Assembly (NCBI RefSeq): GCF_004006295.1
Contig: NZ_CP026095.1
Location: 1,474,001-1,538,000, forward strand
Length of the DNA: 64,000 bases
From: Peribacillus asahii
GTDB lineage: Bacteria; Bacillota; Bacilli; Bacillales; DSM-1321
Reading direction: 5' to 3'
Of this stretch, positions 44,654 to 56,403 are shown piece after piece (the stretch's first letter is position 1; each line of letters begins with the position of its first letter). The notes beneath the pieces were generated by a model. The model saw nothing but the letters and a program-made list of their open reading frames with translations. It searched no databases and was not told where the DNA came from. Made by a program: the position numbers and the translations under genes.

Positions 44654-47332
44654 ATGAAGTTCCGGGAAATGAAGACGCAAGAAATAGAGAATGCTCTTCA
44701 AACAAGCATTAAGCTTGGATTGAGCGAAGATGAGGTGACGAAAAGGCAGCGTAAACATGGGTTTAATGAACTTCAAGAAGCCGAAAAACAGTCCGCGTTA
44801 CTGTTATTTTTTGCCCAGTTTAAAGATTTCATGGTGCTCGTATTATTGGTCGCAACGCTTATCTCGGGGATACTAGGTGAATATGTAGATGCGATTGCTA
44901 TCATTGCAATTGTGTTTTTAAACGGAATTCTTGGATTTTTTCAAGAACGAAAAGCAGAGAAGTCTTTAGATGCTTTAAAGGAGATGTCTGCTCCGCAAGT
45001 CTATGTGTTACGTGATAATAAATGGATAAAAGTACCCTCTAAGGAAGTCGTTGTTGGGGATGTTTTAAAATTTGCAAGCGGTGACCGAATCGGAGCAGAC
45101 TTGCGAATTGTTGAATCATTCAGTTTAGAAATTGAAGAATCTGCTTTAACAGGTGAATCACAACCGGCTGTTAAAACATCTGAGCAGCTTTTATTTGATG
45201 CGGATGGTATTGGTGATGAAGAGAATAAAGCGTTTATGGGGACGATGGTAACGAGAGGAAGCGGTAAAGGGATTGTCATCGCCACTGGAATGGATACAGC
45301 GATGGGGAAAATTGCCCACTTGCTTCAAACGGCTGAAACGATGATTACACCGCTTCAACGTAGATTGGAGCAGCTTGGTAAAATTTTAATTGCGACGGCG
45401 CTCGTGTTAACCGTTATTGTAGTACTGACAGGTGTATTACAAGGACATGACGTGTATACGATGTTTTTAGCAGGGGTGTCGCTTGCGGTTGCAGCTATTC
45501 CTGAAGGCTTGCCGGCTATTGTGACGGTCGCCTTGTCGCTAGGTGTGCAACGTATGATTAAGCAGCGGGCGATTGTTCGTAAGCTTCCTGCTGTTGAAAC
45601 GCTCGGTTGTGCATCGGTTATTTGTTCGGATAAAACAGGAACGATGACACAAAACAAAATGACAGTGACAAAGCTATGGAGCGGCGGAAAGACATGGGAT
45701 GTTACAGGGACCGGCTACGCTCCTGAAGGAGAATTTCTAGACGGTGAACGAGCTGTTTCTTTACAAGGGGAAAAGTCATTGCTTCAATTGTTAACATTCG
45801 GTATGCTGTGCAATAAAGCTGATTTAGTGAGAAAAGGAGATCGGTTTACGTTAGACGGCGATCCAACGGAAGGAGCAATGTTTGTTGCCGCATTAAAAGC
45901 AGGGTTAACGAGGGAGCAATTGTTTGAGAAATTTACAATTGTGAAGGAATTTCCGTTTGATTCGACACGAAAAATGATGAGTGTCATCATAAAAGATGAA
46001 GCAGGAAAGCATTTTGTCGTGACGAAAGGAGCTCCAGATGTCCTGTTCGCTCGCTGTGAATCGATTTTGTGGGATGGGAAAACGGCTCCTTTGAATAAAG
46101 AATATCAAGCAAGTGTTCATCGAGAAATGGAAGGACTAGCTTCACTTGCTCTTCGGATGATTGCGGTAGGCTATAAGCCATTAGCGGCTGGACATGTCGT
46201 GTTACATGAAGAGGAAGCTGAAAAGAACTTAACGTTTATGGGGCTGCAAGGAATGATTGATCCTCCTCGTCCTGAAGTGAAGCAAGCTATTAAAGAATGT
46301 CGAGAAGCAGGCATTAAAACAGTGATGATTACGGGAGACCATGTGACGACCGCTAAAGCGATTGCTGCGCAGCTCGGTATTTTAAAGGGCAAGGAGAAGG
46401 TTGTTGAAGGGAAGCAGTTAAATGATTTGTCGTTTGAAGAGCTAGAAGAAATAGTGGAAGATGTTGCGGTGTTCGCTCGTGTGTCACCAGAGCACAAACT
46501 ACAAATTGTAAAGGCTCTGCAAAATAAAGGGCATATCGTAGCGATGACCGGCGATGGAGTGAATGATGCCCCAGCTATTAAAACAGCGGATATTGGGGTA
46601 GCGATGGGGATTACAGGAACGGATGTGGCCAAAGAAGCCTCCTCTCTCATATTAGTGGATGATAATTTTGCGACGATTAAATCAGCGATTAAAGAGGGAC
46701 GGAATATTTATGAAAACATTCGGAAGTTTATTCGTTATTTATTAGCTTCGAATGTAGGAGAAATTTTGGTGATGTTTTTTGCTATGCTCTGTGCCTTACC
46801 GTTGCCGATGGTGCCTATTCAAATCTTATTCGTCAATTTAGTGACAGATGGTTTACCCGCGATGGCTTTAGGTCTAGATGCGCCAGAAGATGATGTGATG
46901 AAGCAAAAGCCGCGTAGTCCAAACGAAGGCGTATTTGCAAGGGGACTTGGGTGGAAGATCATTTCTCGCGGTTTTTTGATTGGTCTTTCCACCTTGATTG
47001 CTTTTTATATTGTCTATCGTGCGAATCCGGACAATCTGGAATACGCTCAAACGGTCGCTTTTGCTACATTAGTGTTAACGCAGCTGATTCACGTATTTGA
47101 TTGCCGAAGCGAACGTTCCATCTTTTCACGAAATCCTTTTGGAAATAAATATTTAGTTGGTGCCGTATTGTCTTCTTTACTGTTGATGATTGCGGTCATT
47201 TATTATCAGCCATTGCAAATGATTTTCCATACAGTTGCGATTCCTGCTCGTGATTGGCTGTTAATTATCGGAATGTCGTCGATTCCAACTTTTTTACTGG
47301 CTGGCAGCTTTTTAGCAAGAAAATCAAAATAA
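44654..47332 (+). CDS. yloB: P-type calcium-transporting ATPase (SERCA/PMR1-like)
   Basis: An 892-residue P2A-type ATPase likely exporting Ca2+; B. subtilis YloB is a known Ca2+ pump expressed in sporulation. The TGES loop lies near 164. The ion-binding segment [11 protein letters not shown] lies near 280. The phosphorylated Asp is in [12 protein letters not shown] near 326. The nucleotide-binding KGAPD lies near 460 and [13 protein letters not shown] near 630. About ten membrane helices are visible. The start ATG 44654 is distant (13 bases) from AGAGGA but matches the family N terminus MKFxEM. It is followed by a terminator. Confidence 0.95.
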   Translation: MKFREMKTQEIENALQTSIKLGLSEDEVTKRQRKHGFNELQEAEKQSALLLFFAQFKDFMVLVLLVATLISGILGEYVDAIAIIAIVFLNGILGFFQERKAEKSLDALKEMSAPQVYVLRDNKWIKVPSKEVVVGDVLKFASGDRIGADLRIVESFSLEIEESALTGESQPAVKTSEQLLFDADGIGDEENKAFMGTMVTRGSGKGIVIATGMDTAMGKIAHLLQTAETMITPLQRRLEQLGKILIATALVLTVIVVLTGVLQGHDVYTMFLAGVSLAVAAIPEGLPAIVTVALSLGVQRMIKQRAIVRKLPAVETLGCASVICSDKTGTMTQNKMTVTKLWSGGKTWDVTGTGYAPEGEFLDGERAVSLQGEKSLLQLLTFGMLCNKADLVRKGDRFTLDGDPTEGAMFVAALKAGLTREQLFEKFTIVKEFPFDSTRKMMSVIIKDEAGKHFVVTKGAPDVLFARCESILWDGKTAPLNKEYQASVHREMEGLASLALRMIAVGYKPLAAGHVVLHEEEAEKNLTFMGLQGMIDPPRPEVKQAIKECREAGIKTVMITGDHVTTAKAIAAQLGILKGKEKVVEGKQLNDLSFEELEEIVEDVAVFARVSPEHKLQIVKALQNKGHIVAMTGDGVNDAPAIKTADIGVAMGITGTDVAKEASSLILVDDNFATIKSAIKEGRNIYENIRKFIRYLLASNVGEILVMFFAMLCALPLPMVPIQILFVNLVTDGLPAMALGLDAPEDDVMKQKPRSPNEGVFARGLGWKIISRGFLIGLSTLIAFYIVYRANPDNLEYAQTVAFATLVLTQLIHVFDCRSERSIFSRNPFGNKYLVGAVLSSLLLMIAVIYYQPLQMIFHTVAIPARDWLLIIGMSSIPTFLLAGSFLARKSK

Positions 47333-47349
47333 TATATGATATAATCCAT

Positions 47350-47390
47350 AAGGTAGTAGAGTGTTCTCTATTACCTTTTTATTTTTTTCC
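47350..47390 (+). terminator. Rho-independent terminator after yloB
   Basis: AAGGTAGTAGAG / CTCTATTACCTT (one mismatch) with a 4-base loop, followed by TTTATTTTTTT. Confidence 0.85.
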
Positions 47391-47436
47391 CAATACATAT
47401 AATGACCGTACATTATGTTTGATAGGAAGTGAAACC

Positions 47437-48312
47437 ATGGTTATTAGTATGACAGGCTATGGACGAGGTAAGGCAGAGAATGATCATGTAAGGGTAACTG
47501 TTGAAATTAAAACGGTGAATCATCGCTTTTGTGAATACAATATTCGAATGCCGCGACAGCTTTTATTCTTAGAAGATAAAGTAAAGAAGAAAGCAAATGA
47601 ATATATTCGACGTGGACGAGGAGAAATTTTTATTACAGTCGAAGGGGAAGGTCTTGTTGCTAAGGAGCTGAAGTTCGATTGGGATATTGCGGATCAATTT
47701 GTTTCACTCATAGATACAGTACAAGAAAAGTATGAGTTAAAATCACAAGTCACGTTACAAGATTTACTGAGACTTGAAACGGTTTTTTCAGTAGAAGAAG
47801 TGCCCGCAGAAAATGATGAAGTGGAATGGCTCCTACTGCAAGCATTAACGAGCGCGTTAGAAGATGTAAAACGTATGCGCATTCAAGAAGGCCAAGAGCT
47901 AGCTTATGACTTAGAAACACATAAGGAAAAAGTAGCAGCTATTGCACAACATGTGAAACAATATGCTCCTTCGGTTGTTCGTACTTATAAAGACAGGCTA
48001 GCGATGAAGTTAAACGAGTTAACGGATGGGTTGATTGAAGAAAGTCGACTTGTTACAGAAGCAGCCATTTTTGCGGATAAGTGTGACATTAACGAAGAGT
48101 TAACTAGATTAGAAAGCCACTTATTGCAATTCGCAGAAACATTAAAGCAAAAAGATCCGATTGGTCGTAAGCTTGATTTTCTTGTACAAGAGATGAACCG
48201 AGAAGTCAACACGATTGGTTCAAAGGGAAACGACTCTCTTATTACAAAAGAAGTTGTCGAAATGAAAAGCTTATTAGAAAAGATGAAAGAACAAGTTCAA
48301 AATATTGAATAG
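47437..48312 (+). CDS. yloC: YicC-family endoribonuclease YloC
   Basis: A 291-residue YicC-family protein, a group described as toroidal endoribonucleases. The N terminus MVISMTGYGRGKAEND and EIKTVNHRFCEYNIRMPR near 28 are diagnostic. The C-terminal DUF1732 block has GRKLDFLVQEMNREVNTIGSK near 247 with conserved acidic and basic residues. The start is ATG 47437 behind TAGGAAGTG, giving the B. subtilis length. The longer frame begins within yloB. It heads the conserved run yloC-remA-gmk-rpoZ. Confidence 0.94.
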   Translation: MVISMTGYGRGKAENDHVRVTVEIKTVNHRFCEYNIRMPRQLLFLEDKVKKKANEYIRRGRGEIFITVEGEGLVAKELKFDWDIADQFVSLIDTVQEKYELKSQVTLQDLLRLETVFSVEEVPAENDEVEWLLLQALTSALEDVKRMRIQEGQELAYDLETHKEKVAAIAQHVKQYAPSVVRTYKDRLAMKLNELTDGLIEESRLVTEAAIFADKCDINEELTRLESHLLQFAETLKQKDPIGRKLDFLVQEMNREVNTIGSKGNDSLITKEVVEMKSLLEKMKEQVQNIE

Positions 48313-48365
48313 GTTGTTTATGATTAAAGCTTCAAGGTGACAATAGAAAGGGATGGAGGACAATA

Positions 48366-49254
<889 letters not shown>

Positions 49255-49257
49255 ATT

Positions 49258-49464
49258 ATGTTATATCCACCAATTGATTCTTTATTACTTAAAATTGATT
49301 CTAAATACTCACTTGTTTCTGTTGCCGCTAAGCGTGCTCGTGAAATGCAAATTAAGGAAGATTGCCAAATTGAAAAGCCTGTTTCTCATAAATCTGTTGG
49401 TCGTGCGCTAGAGGAAATTTATTCTGGGAAATTAACTTATACGAATCAATATGAAGAAAAGTAA
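49258..49464 (+). CDS. rpoZ: RNA polymerase omega subunit
   Basis: A 68-residue omega subunit that helps assembly of RNA polymerase. It begins [29 protein letters not shown], typical of the short Bacillus omega, and ends with the [20 protein letters not shown] block. The start ATG 49258 is 3 bases after gmk, with CTGGAGG inside the gmk end. Confidence 0.96.
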   Translation: MLYPPIDSLLLKIDSKYSLVSVAAKRAREMQIKEDCQIEKPVSHKSVGRALEEIYSGKLTYTNQYEEK

Positions 49465-49480
49465 GTAATTGCATTTGCTT

Positions 49481-49573
49481 GACCTTTTCGGGTCTGACTC
49501 CGTAAAGCAATGAGGCTCGGTAGTTTATCTGCCGTATCTCGCTCTGCAAACGTTGTCAGACCTTTTCTTTTTG
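49481..49573 (+). terminator. Long structured terminator or RNA element after rpoZ
   Basis: GGTCTGAC (49491-49498) pairs with GTCAGACC (49555-49562), followed by TTTTCTTTTT, a terminator signature. The 56-base interior also folds, with CGGTAG / CTGCCG around a 5-base loop and flanking GAG / CTC. An upstream GACC at 49481-49484 could compete for GGTC. The simplest reading is a terminator with a long structured loop. Confidence 0.6.
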
Positions 49574-49718
49574 TGCAGGAGAAGGGGATGTCCGCATGAT
49601 CTTATTCTATTGGAATAGATGTTTGAATGATAGTCGTTTCAAAAGGTAAAGTCATATTCGTTTTGTATCCATTTGGATTATAATAAAATAAACAATGTTC
49701 AAGCTAGGGGGAAATTCT

Positions 49719-50927
49719 ATGCTTATCGATAAAAAGATTCTTCTTTGTGTAACAGGTGGGATTGCTGTATATAAGGCAGCGGCTTTAACAAGTAAATTGA
49801 CACAAGCGGGAGCTTCGGTGAAGGTAATCATGAGTGATTCAGCTCGTCAATTTGTGACTCCGCTTACATTTCAAGCGCTATCACGACATGATGTCTATAC
49901 CGATACGTTTGATGAGAAGGATTCAGCTGTTATTGCTCATATTGATTTAGCAGACTGGCCGGATCTTATTCTCCTTGCTCCAGCGACAGCAAATGTGATT
50001 GGGAAGCTTGCTAACGGTATTGCTGATGATATGATTACGACAACACTTTTAGCTACTGAAGCACCAGTTTGGGTTGCTCCAGCGATGAATGTACATATGT
50101 ATGCCCATCCTGCTGTCCAAAAAAATATGGACACATTACGATCTTTCGGCTATCAGTTTATTGAACCAGGAGAAGGCTATTTAGCGTGTGGTTATGTTGG
50201 TAAAGGGCGCCTTGAAGAACCTGAGACGATTGTTCAGCATTTGCAGCGTTTTTTTGATGAGAAGAATCAACCATTACCGCTTCGTGGGAAGAAATGTTTA
50301 ATTACGGCAGGACCAACGCGGGAAGCGATTGATCCCGTTCGCTTTTTAACGAATCATTCGAGTGGGAAAATGGGGTATGCTTTAGCAGAAGAAGCAATTA
50401 AACTAGGTGCGGAAGTGACGCTTATTTCAGGCCCAGTCCATTTAACACCACCTGCTAAAGCTCATGTTGTACAAGTTGAATCAGCAGCAGAGATGTATGA
50501 TGCGGTCTGGCCATTTTATGACGATGCGGATATTGTTATTGGTACAGCTGCTGTAGCGGATTATAAGCCAAAAGTTTATCATACACATAAAATGAAAAAA
50601 CAACCGGGAGACAATGTAATTGAGTTAGAACGAACAAAAGATATTCTTCAAGAGTTGGGAATGAAGAAAACTCATCAACTTATTATTGGGTTTGCTGCTG
50701 AAACGAACGCAGTAGAAGAATATGCACGTGGAAAGCTTGAGAAAAAGAATGCAGATATGATTGTAGCCAATAATGTAACGACAGCAGGAGCTGGCTTCGG
50801 AACAGATACGAATATTGTAACGATGTTTAAACGAGATGGCAGTGCTATCAACTTGCCAATGCTGACAAAAACAGAGACAGCAAAACGAATTTTAACCGAA
50901 GCAGCTTCGATGTTACAAAAGGATTGA
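49719..50927 (+). CDS. coaBC: Coenzyme A biosynthesis bifunctional protein CoaBC
   Basis: A 402-residue fusion. The N-terminal flavoprotein half (CoaC, phosphopantothenoylcysteine decarboxylase) shows VTGGIAVYKAA near 10, AHIDLADWPDL near 74, PAMNVHMY near 122 and the Cys-containing ACGYVGKGRL near 157. The C-terminal CoaB half, which couples 4'-phosphopantothenate to cysteine with CTP, shows ITAGPTREAIDPVRFLTNHSSGKMG near 197 and AAVADYKPK near 283. ATG 49719 follows TAGGGGGA. It overlaps priA. Confidence 0.96.
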   Translation: MLIDKKILLCVTGGIAVYKAAALTSKLTQAGASVKVIMSDSARQFVTPLTFQALSRHDVYTDTFDEKDSAVIAHIDLADWPDLILLAPATANVIGKLANGIADDMITTTLLATEAPVWVAPAMNVHMYAHPAVQKNMDTLRSFGYQFIEPGEGYLACGYVGKGRLEEPETIVQHLQRFFDEKNQPLPLRGKKCLITAGPTREAIDPVRFLTNHSSGKMGYALAEEAIKLGAEVTLISGPVHLTPPAKAHVVQVESAAEMYDAVWPFYDDADIVIGTAAVADYKPKVYHTHKMKKQPGDNVIELERTKDILQELGMKKTHQLIIGFAAETNAVEEYARGKLEKKNADMIVANNVTTAGAGFGTDTNIVTMFKRDGSAINLPMLTKTETAKRILTEAASMLQKD

Positions 50928-53347
50928 TGGAAAGTATGAACATTGCAACAGTTATTGTGGATGTTCCCGCAAAGCAAACCGACCGTGAATTTGATTATCG
51001 AATTCCCGAAAAATGGACAAACATCATTCAACCGGGCATGCGCGTAATTGTCCCGTTTGGCCCGAGAATGGTACAAGGATTTGTGGTCGGATTGAAAGAG
51101 CATAGTGAGTGGAATAAGTTGCGTAATATGAAAGAGCCAATGGATTTAGAACCGGTCTTAAATAAGGAATTGCTGCAGCTTGCCAATTGGATGACACGGG
51201 AAGCGATGTGTTTTAAAATCACCGCTTTACAAGCAATGCTCCCAGCAGCGATGAAAGCAAAATATGAAAAAGTCCTTAATATAATCGAAGAAAAAAAGGG
51301 TGAGTTGTCTCCTATTGTTCTTGCTGCAATGGGACATCGTTCTTCCATCACTTGGAAGGAAGTCATTGAAGGAGAACATGGGGCTCTTTTTCAAAAGGAA
51401 GTACAACAGGGGCATCTTGAGCTTGTTTATTATGTGAAGAATAAATTAAATAAAAAAACAATCAAAGTGATTCGCCCATTACATACAGGGGAAAAGCTTT
51501 CGGAAATTGCACTCACTTTTACCGGAAATGCGAAAAAGCAGCGTGAGGTTTTACAATATTTCTGTGCGCACCCTGAACCTATTTCGTTAAAAGAGTTGCT
51601 TGAAGTAACTCATGCATCGAACGGGACGGTCAAAGCATTAGTCAAGAAGCAGCTGCTCGCTGAAGAAAATCAGGAAGTATATCGTAATCCGTATGAAAAT
51701 CGAATCTTTGAACGGTCAGAGCCGCTGTCGTTAACGACTGAGCAAGCTTTAGCACTGCACCCGATTCAAGAAAATATTAGGAACAAAGAACATGAGGTGT
51801 TTCTTCTATATGGAGTAACAGGAAGCGGGAAAACGGAGGTCTATCTTCAAGCCATTGCTTCTGTTATTGAAAAGGGTGAGGAAGCAATTATGCTTGTTCC
51901 AGAAATTTCATTAACACCGCAAACGGTCAAACGCTTTAAAGAACGATTTGGTGAGCAGGTCGCTGTGATGCATAGCGGCTTGTCAATCGGAGAGAAGTAT
52001 GATGAATGGCGCAAAATTCATCGTAAAGAAGTGAAGGTTGTCGTTGGGGCACGATCGGCCATCTTTGCGCCCTTTGAACATCTTGGCTTAATTATTATCG
52101 ATGAAGAACATGAAGCAAGCTATAAACAAGAAGAAACACCGCGCTATCATGCCCGTGATGTAGCGATTGAGCGAGCTAAATCACATCGCTGTCCGGTTAT
52201 TCTTGGCAGTGCGACACCTACATTAGAATCGTTTGCCCGCGCTCAAAAAGGGGTATACAAGTTACTAACGATGAGTCGGCGTATGAATGAAAGTGCACTT
52301 CCAGCTGTTGAAATCATTGATATGCGCGAGGAACTTCGTAATGGAAATCGCTCGATGTTTTCAGAAATGCTGTTAACGAAATTAACAGACCGTCTTGAAA
52401 AAAGGGAACAGACTGTTTTAATGTTAAATAAACGAGGACACTCATCCTTTGTTATGTGCCGCAGCTGCGGCTATGTGATTCATTGTCCAAACTGTGATAT
52501 TTCTCTCACCTATCATCGCTTTAATGATATAATGAAATGTCATTATTGCGGTCATGAAGAGGGCATGCCAAATGTTTGTTCAGAATGTGAAAGTGAACAT
52601 ATTCGCTTTTTTGGAACAGGAACGCAAAAAGTAGAGGAAGAACTAGCGAAGATACTCCCTGAAGCACGCGTTATTCGTATGGATGTGGATACGACAAGCA
52701 AGAAGGGCTCGCATGAACGATTGTTGAATGCTTTTGGAGAAGGCAAGGCTGATATTTTACTTGGTACGCAAATGATCGCAAAAGGTCTTGATTTTCCTAA
52801 TATTACGCTTGTCGGAGTTTTATCAGCAGATACAATGTTGCATTTACCAGACTTTCGTTCTTCAGAGAAAACGTTTCAGCTTTTAACGCAAGTGAGCGGA
52901 CGAGCTGGACGGCACGATCTTCCTGGAGAAGTAGTGATTCAAACATATACACCTGAGCATTATAGTATTGAGCTGGCTGCTCTTCAACATTATGATTCGT
53001 TTTATGAACGAGAGATGTTGATCCGGAGGCAAAGTCATTATCCGCCTTATTTCTATCTTGTTCTTATTACCGTATCACATGAAGATGTTATGAAAACGGT
53101 GGCGACGACAGAAAAGATTACACACTATTTAAGAATGCAGTTAAGTCCGCATTCTATTATTCTCGGCCCAGTTGCTTCACCGCTTAGTCGAATCAACAAT
53201 AGATATCGCTATCAATGTCTGATAAAATACAAGCGGGAGCCGCAATTACATCATCATTTACATACGATTTTAGAGCATTATCAACAAGAATCTATACAAC
53301 ATCATTTGACCATTTCGATTGATTTAAATCCACAAATTATGATGTAG
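50927..53347 (+). CDS. priA: Primosomal replication-restart helicase PriA
   Basis: An 806-residue superfamily 2 helicase that reloads the replisome at stalled forks. Seen in order: N-terminal 3'-OH-binding domain; winged helix at about 190-250; Walker A GVTGSGKTEVYL near 295; DEEH box near 390; and an inserted zinc domain with four CxxC pairs (CRSCGYVIHCPNCD through CSEC, near 512-555). Helicase motif VI (QVSGRAGR near 660) follows. ATG 50927 overlaps the coaBC stop (TGATG) behind AAAGGA. ATG 50936, which matches the family N terminus better but has weaker spacing, is the alternative. Confidence 0.96.
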   Translation: MESMNIATVIVDVPAKQTDREFDYRIPEKWTNIIQPGMRVIVPFGPRMVQGFVVGLKEHSEWNKLRNMKEPMDLEPVLNKELLQLANWMTREAMCFKITALQAMLPAAMKAKYEKVLNIIEEKKGELSPIVLAAMGHRSSITWKEVIEGEHGALFQKEVQQGHLELVYYVKNKLNKKTIKVIRPLHTGEKLSEIALTFTGNAKKQREVLQYFCAHPEPISLKELLEVTHASNGTVKALVKKQLLAEENQEVYRNPYENRIFERSEPLSLTTEQALALHPIQENIRNKEHEVFLLYGVTGSGKTEVYLQAIASVIEKGEEAIMLVPEISLTPQTVKRFKERFGEQVAVMHSGLSIGEKYDEWRKIHRKEVKVVVGARSAIFAPFEHLGLIIIDEEHEASYKQEETPRYHARDVAIERAKSHRCPVILGSATPTLESFARAQKGVYKLLTMSRRMNESALPAVEIIDMREELRNGNRSMFSEMLLTKLTDRLEKREQTVLMLNKRGHSSFVMCRSCGYVIHCPNCDISLTYHRFNDIMKCHYCGHEEGMPNVCSECESEHIRFFGTGTQKVEEELAKILPEARVIRMDVDTTSKKGSHERLLNAFGEGKADILLGTQMIAKGLDFPNITLVGVLSADTMLHLPDFRSSEKTFQLLTQVSGRAGRHDLPGEVVIQTYTPEHYSIELAALQHYDSFYEREMLIRRQSHYPPYFYLVLITVSHEDVMKTVATTEKITHYLRMQLSPHSIILGPVASPLSRINNRYRYQCLIKYKREPQLHHHLHTILEHYQQESIQHHLTISIDLNPQIMM

Positions 53348-53413
53348 TCCAGTCGCGAGCTGCTAGTAGCGCTCGCGTTTTTAAATAAAATGATTGTAAA
53401 ACGAGTAAGGGGA

Positions 53414-53603
53414 TATCGCTTCGCGTGCCTTGCGCTTTTCTAAAAAGAATAAGACAGTATAAAATTTTCAATATGTTTTGGTGTCTAGCTCCAGGCGCCA
53501 TCGGCTCGAGGCCATAAGCCAATCACTTCGAAAGGCAAAGAACGCCTTTTGTCAGCGCTTGTCTTATGCTTGTCGCCGATAAGCAGGCGCCTTGCGCTTT
53601 TCT
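53414..53603. repeat. Dispersed palindromic repeat upstream of def
   Basis: This region carries imperfect nested inverted repeats. GGCGCC occurs at 53494-53499 and 53586-53591, ATCGGC at 53500-53505 pairs with GCCGAT at 53575-53580, and there is an inner AAAGGC / GCCTTT. The motif CCTTGCGCTTTTCTAA occurs twice, at about 53428 and 53590. This suggests a complete element (about 53481-53603) beside an older partial copy. It is more GC-rich than the flanks and resembles the REP-like elements scattered in several Bacillus genomes. It carries no gene. Confidence 0.75.
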
Positions 53604-53621
53604 AATAGGAGGTTTAATTTT

Positions 53622-54107
53622 TTGACGATTTTACCAATTGTAATGTTTCCGGAAAAAATTTTGAAACAAAAATGTGCAAAAGTCACAAGTTTTGATAAAA
53701 ATTTGGCTAAGCTGTTAAATAATATGTATGAAACGATGGTCGAAGCAGATGGAGTAGGGCTCGCTGCTCCGCAAGTTGGTGTGAAAAAACAAATTGCTGT
53801 CGTGGAAATAGATGAGGAATCTGGTGTCATTGAAATGATCAATCCAGAAATTTTAGAAGCAGATGGAGAACAAACCGGGATTGAAGGGTGCTTAAGTTTT
53901 CCAGATGTATACGGCGAAGTAACACGTCCATATCGTGTAAAGATTCGGGCACAAAATCGACGTGGAGAATATTATGAGCTTGAAGCGGAAGATTTTTTAG
54001 CGCGCGCCATTCAACATGAAATTGATCATTTGCACGGCGTTTTATTTACAAGTAAAATTTCTCGCTATATAACAGCAGAAGAGCTAGAAGGGTTTGAGGA
54101 ACAATGA
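53622..54107 (+). CDS. def: Peptide deformylase
   Basis: A 161-residue metalloenzyme that removes the formyl group from nascent peptides. The three signatures are visible: [10 protein letters not shown] near 45, [11 protein letters not shown] near 88 (metal Cys), and [12 protein letters not shown] near 130 (metal His residues). I chose TTG 53622 behind AGGAGG at about 53607. The longer TTG frame at 53592 lies inside the dispersed repeat. It overlaps fmt by 4 bases, an expected functional pair. Confidence 0.95.
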   Translation: MTILPIVMFPEKILKQKCAKVTSFDKNLAKLLNNMYETMVEADGVGLAAPQVGVKKQIAVVEIDEESGVIEMINPEILEADGEQTGIEGCLSFPDVYGEVTRPYRVKIRAQNRRGEYYELEAEDFLARAIQHEIDHLHGVLFTSKISRYITAEELEGFEEQ

Positions 54108-55051
54108 CAAAGATTATTTTTATGGGGACGCCGGATTTTTCGGTACCTGTTTTAAAGCGAATTATGGATGAAGGCTATGAAGTAATAGCGGTTGTAACGC
54201 AGCCAGATCGACCGGTTGGACGGAAGAAAGTATTAACGCCTCCACCTGTAAAAGTAGAGGCGGAGAAGTACGGTATCCCAGTATATCAACCAGAAAAAAT
54301 TCGCAATGAAGCAGATTTAGCTGAGATTTTGGCTCTAAAACCTGACTTAGTTGTGACAGCGGCTTTTGGACAGATTTTGCCGAATGAACTGCTGGAAGCG
54401 CCAAAGTTTGGCTGTATTAATGTCCATGCTTCCCTTTTACCAGAGCTGCGCGGCGGGGCACCGATTCATTATTCAATTTTGCAAGGAAAAGAAAAAACAG
54501 GTATTACGATTATGTATATGGCTGAAAAGCTGGATGCGGGAGATATTTTAACACAGGCAGAGGTTGTCATTGAAGAAGAAGATAATGTTGGAACACTTCA
54601 TGATAAGCTAAGTCAAGTGGGGTCAGATTTATTAGCGGAAACTTTGCCAAAACTAATAAACGGAGAACTTACTCCCATTAAGCAAGATGAAGCGAAAGCA
54701 ACTTTTGCTTCGAATATTAAACGGTCCGATGAAAGAATTGATTGGACAAGAACAGGACAAGAAATTTATAACCATGTGCGCGGCTTAAATCCGTGGCCTG
54801 TAGCGTATACACTATTGGAAGGCAACGTCTTAAAAGTATGGCAAGCAAAAAAGCTTCCAGGCATGAAAGAATCCGCTCCGGGAACCATCATCGATGTTTG
54901 TGAAGAAGGGGTTGTTGTTGCAACAGGTAACGAAACCGCTATTCTCATTACCGAGCTTCAGCCTTCAGGTAAGAAAAAAATGCTGGCAAAAGATTATTTA
55001 CGCGGTGCTGGGGCATTTATTAAAGCAGGTATGAAGGTAGGAGAAGAATAA
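54104..55051 (+). CDS. fmt: Methionyl-tRNA formyltransferase
   Basis: A 315-residue enzyme that formylates initiator Met-tRNA with 10-formyl-tetrahydrofolate. The catalytic block is [22 protein letters not shown] near 105, with the conserved Asn and His and a downstream Asp in LDAGDIL near 140. An OB-like C-terminal domain follows. The start ATG overlaps def, and the stop TAATG overlaps rsmB, so the three genes are translationally coupled. Confidence 0.97.
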   Translation: MTKIIFMGTPDFSVPVLKRIMDEGYEVIAVVTQPDRPVGRKKVLTPPPVKVEAEKYGIPVYQPEKIRNEADLAEILALKPDLVVTAAFGQILPNELLEAPKFGCINVHASLLPELRGGAPIHYSILQGKEKTGITIMYMAEKLDAGDILTQAEVVIEEEDNVGTLHDKLSQVGSDLLAETLPKLINGELTPIKQDEAKATFASNIKRSDERIDWTRTGQEIYNHVRGLNPWPVAYTLLEGNVLKVWQAKKLPGMKESAPGTIIDVCEEGVVVATGNETAILITELQPSGKKKMLAKDYLRGAGAFIKAGMKVGEE

Positions 55052-56403
55052 TGAAGCAAACGAAAAAGGGTGTGCGAGACATTGCCCTTGATATTCTCGA
55101 GTCAGTAGAGAAAAATCAAGCGTATAGCAACTTGATGTTAAATAATGTGATTAATAAATACCAGCTTTCCAGTGCAGATAGCGGGTTGTTAACGGAAATT
55201 AGTTACGGAACGATTCAACGAAAGATGACGTTAGATTATTTTCTTAAACCGTATATTAAAAACCCGAAAAAAACACAGTCTTGGGTAATCAATTTACTCC
55301 GCATGTCTGTTTATCAAATGGTTTACTTAGATAAAGTGCCGGATCATGCGATTTTGTTCGAGGCAGTAGAAATTGCAAAAAAACGCGGCCATAAAGGAAC
55401 AACATCGATGGTCAATGGTGTACTTCGCAATATTCAACGAAATGGCGTTGCTTCTTTTGAGGAAATTGAAGATGAAAGCGAGCGTTTAGCGATTAGGACG
55501 AGTCACCCCATCTGGCTTGTGAAGCGTTGGATTGAGCAATTTGGCTTTGAAAAAACCGAGGATATGTGTGAAATCAATTTAACAGCGCCTTTGCAAACGG
55601 TACGGGTGAATGTAAAGAAAATTTCCCGCAGTGAGCTTGTGAGTATTTTAATTGAAGAAGGCTACGATGTTGAAGCGAGCGATATTTTGCCCGAAGCGAT
55701 TATTTGTTATCGCGGGAACTTAGCTCATTCTGAAAGCTATAAATTAGGATACTTATCCATTCAAGATGAAAGCTCGATGCTCGTTGCTCATGCTTTAGGA
55801 GCAAGTGGAAATGATGCGGTTCTCGATTGCTGTGCAGCACCTGGAGGAAAAACAACACATATTGCCGAAGGGTTAACGACTGGACAAGTGTATGCTTTAG
55901 ATTTGCATGAGCATAAAGTAAAGCTGATTAAAGATCAAGCAGAGCGTTTAGGGCTTCGAAATGTTAAAACACAAGCTGCAGATAGCCGGCATGTTCAAGA
56001 CTTATTTAACAAAGAAGGATTTGATCGTATTCTTGTCGATGCACCATGTTCGGGCCTGGGCGTCATGCGCCGTAAACCGGATGTGAAGTATACGAAAACA
56101 AAAGATGATATAATAAAGCTCTCTTCTATTCAACAAAAGTTGTTAGACGCAGCGGCACCTTTAGTGAAGCAAGGTGGGCGCTTGATTTATAGTACATGTA
56201 CGGTCGATCGCGAGGAGAATGATCGAGTGGCAGCTGCCTTTTTGGAGAGTCATCCGGAATTTGAAAGCGATCTAAGTTTAAAAGAAAGAATGCCTGAGGC
56301 GATTGTGCCTTATGTGGAGGGGCATAGACTTCAAGTATTCCCTCAATATTTTGAAAGCGATGGATTTTTTATTGCAAGCTTTAGAAAGAAGGTACAAGCA
56401 TGA
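55051..56403 (+). CDS. rsmB: 16S rRNA (cytosine-967 C5) methyltransferase
   Basis: A 450-residue NOL1/NOP2/Sun-family enzyme that methylates C967 of 16S rRNA. The N-terminal NusB-like domain covers about 5-135. The methyltransferase domain shows the SAM motif [16 protein letters not shown] near 266, [16 protein letters not shown] near 330 with the catalytic Cys, and [11 protein letters not shown] near 383 with the release Cys. It is one base overlapped with fmt and four bases with rlmN. Confidence 0.96.
   Translation: MKQTKKGVRDIALDILESVEKNQAYSNLMLNNVINKYQLSSADSGLLTEISYGTIQRKMTLDYFLKPYIKNPKKTQSWVINLLRMSVYQMVYLDKVPDHAILFEAVEIAKKRGHKGTTSMVNGVLRNIQRNGVASFEEIEDESERLAIRTSHPIWLVKRWIEQFGFEKTEDMCEINLTAPLQTVRVNVKKISRSELVSILIEEGYDVEASDILPEAIICYRGNLAHSESYKLGYLSIQDESSMLVAHALGASGNDAVLDCCAAPGGKTTHIAEGLTTGQVYALDLHEHKVKLIKDQAERLGLRNVKTQAADSRHVQDLFNKEGFDRILVDAPCSGLGVMRRKPDVKYTKTKDDIIKLSSIQQKLLDAAAPLVKQGGRLIYSTCTVDREENDRVAAAFLESHPEFESDLSLKERMPEAIVPYVEGHRLQVFPQYFESDGFFIASFRKKVQA

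Noticed and set aside
44500..44712. Short frame between rqcH and yloB
   Set aside because: It overlaps the yloB start in another frame and lacks a start signal; the region is a divergent promoter gap.
46171..46650. 159-codon minus-strand frame over yloB
   Set aside because: Ser/Ile/Thr-rich antisense shadow of the conserved ATPase hinge region.
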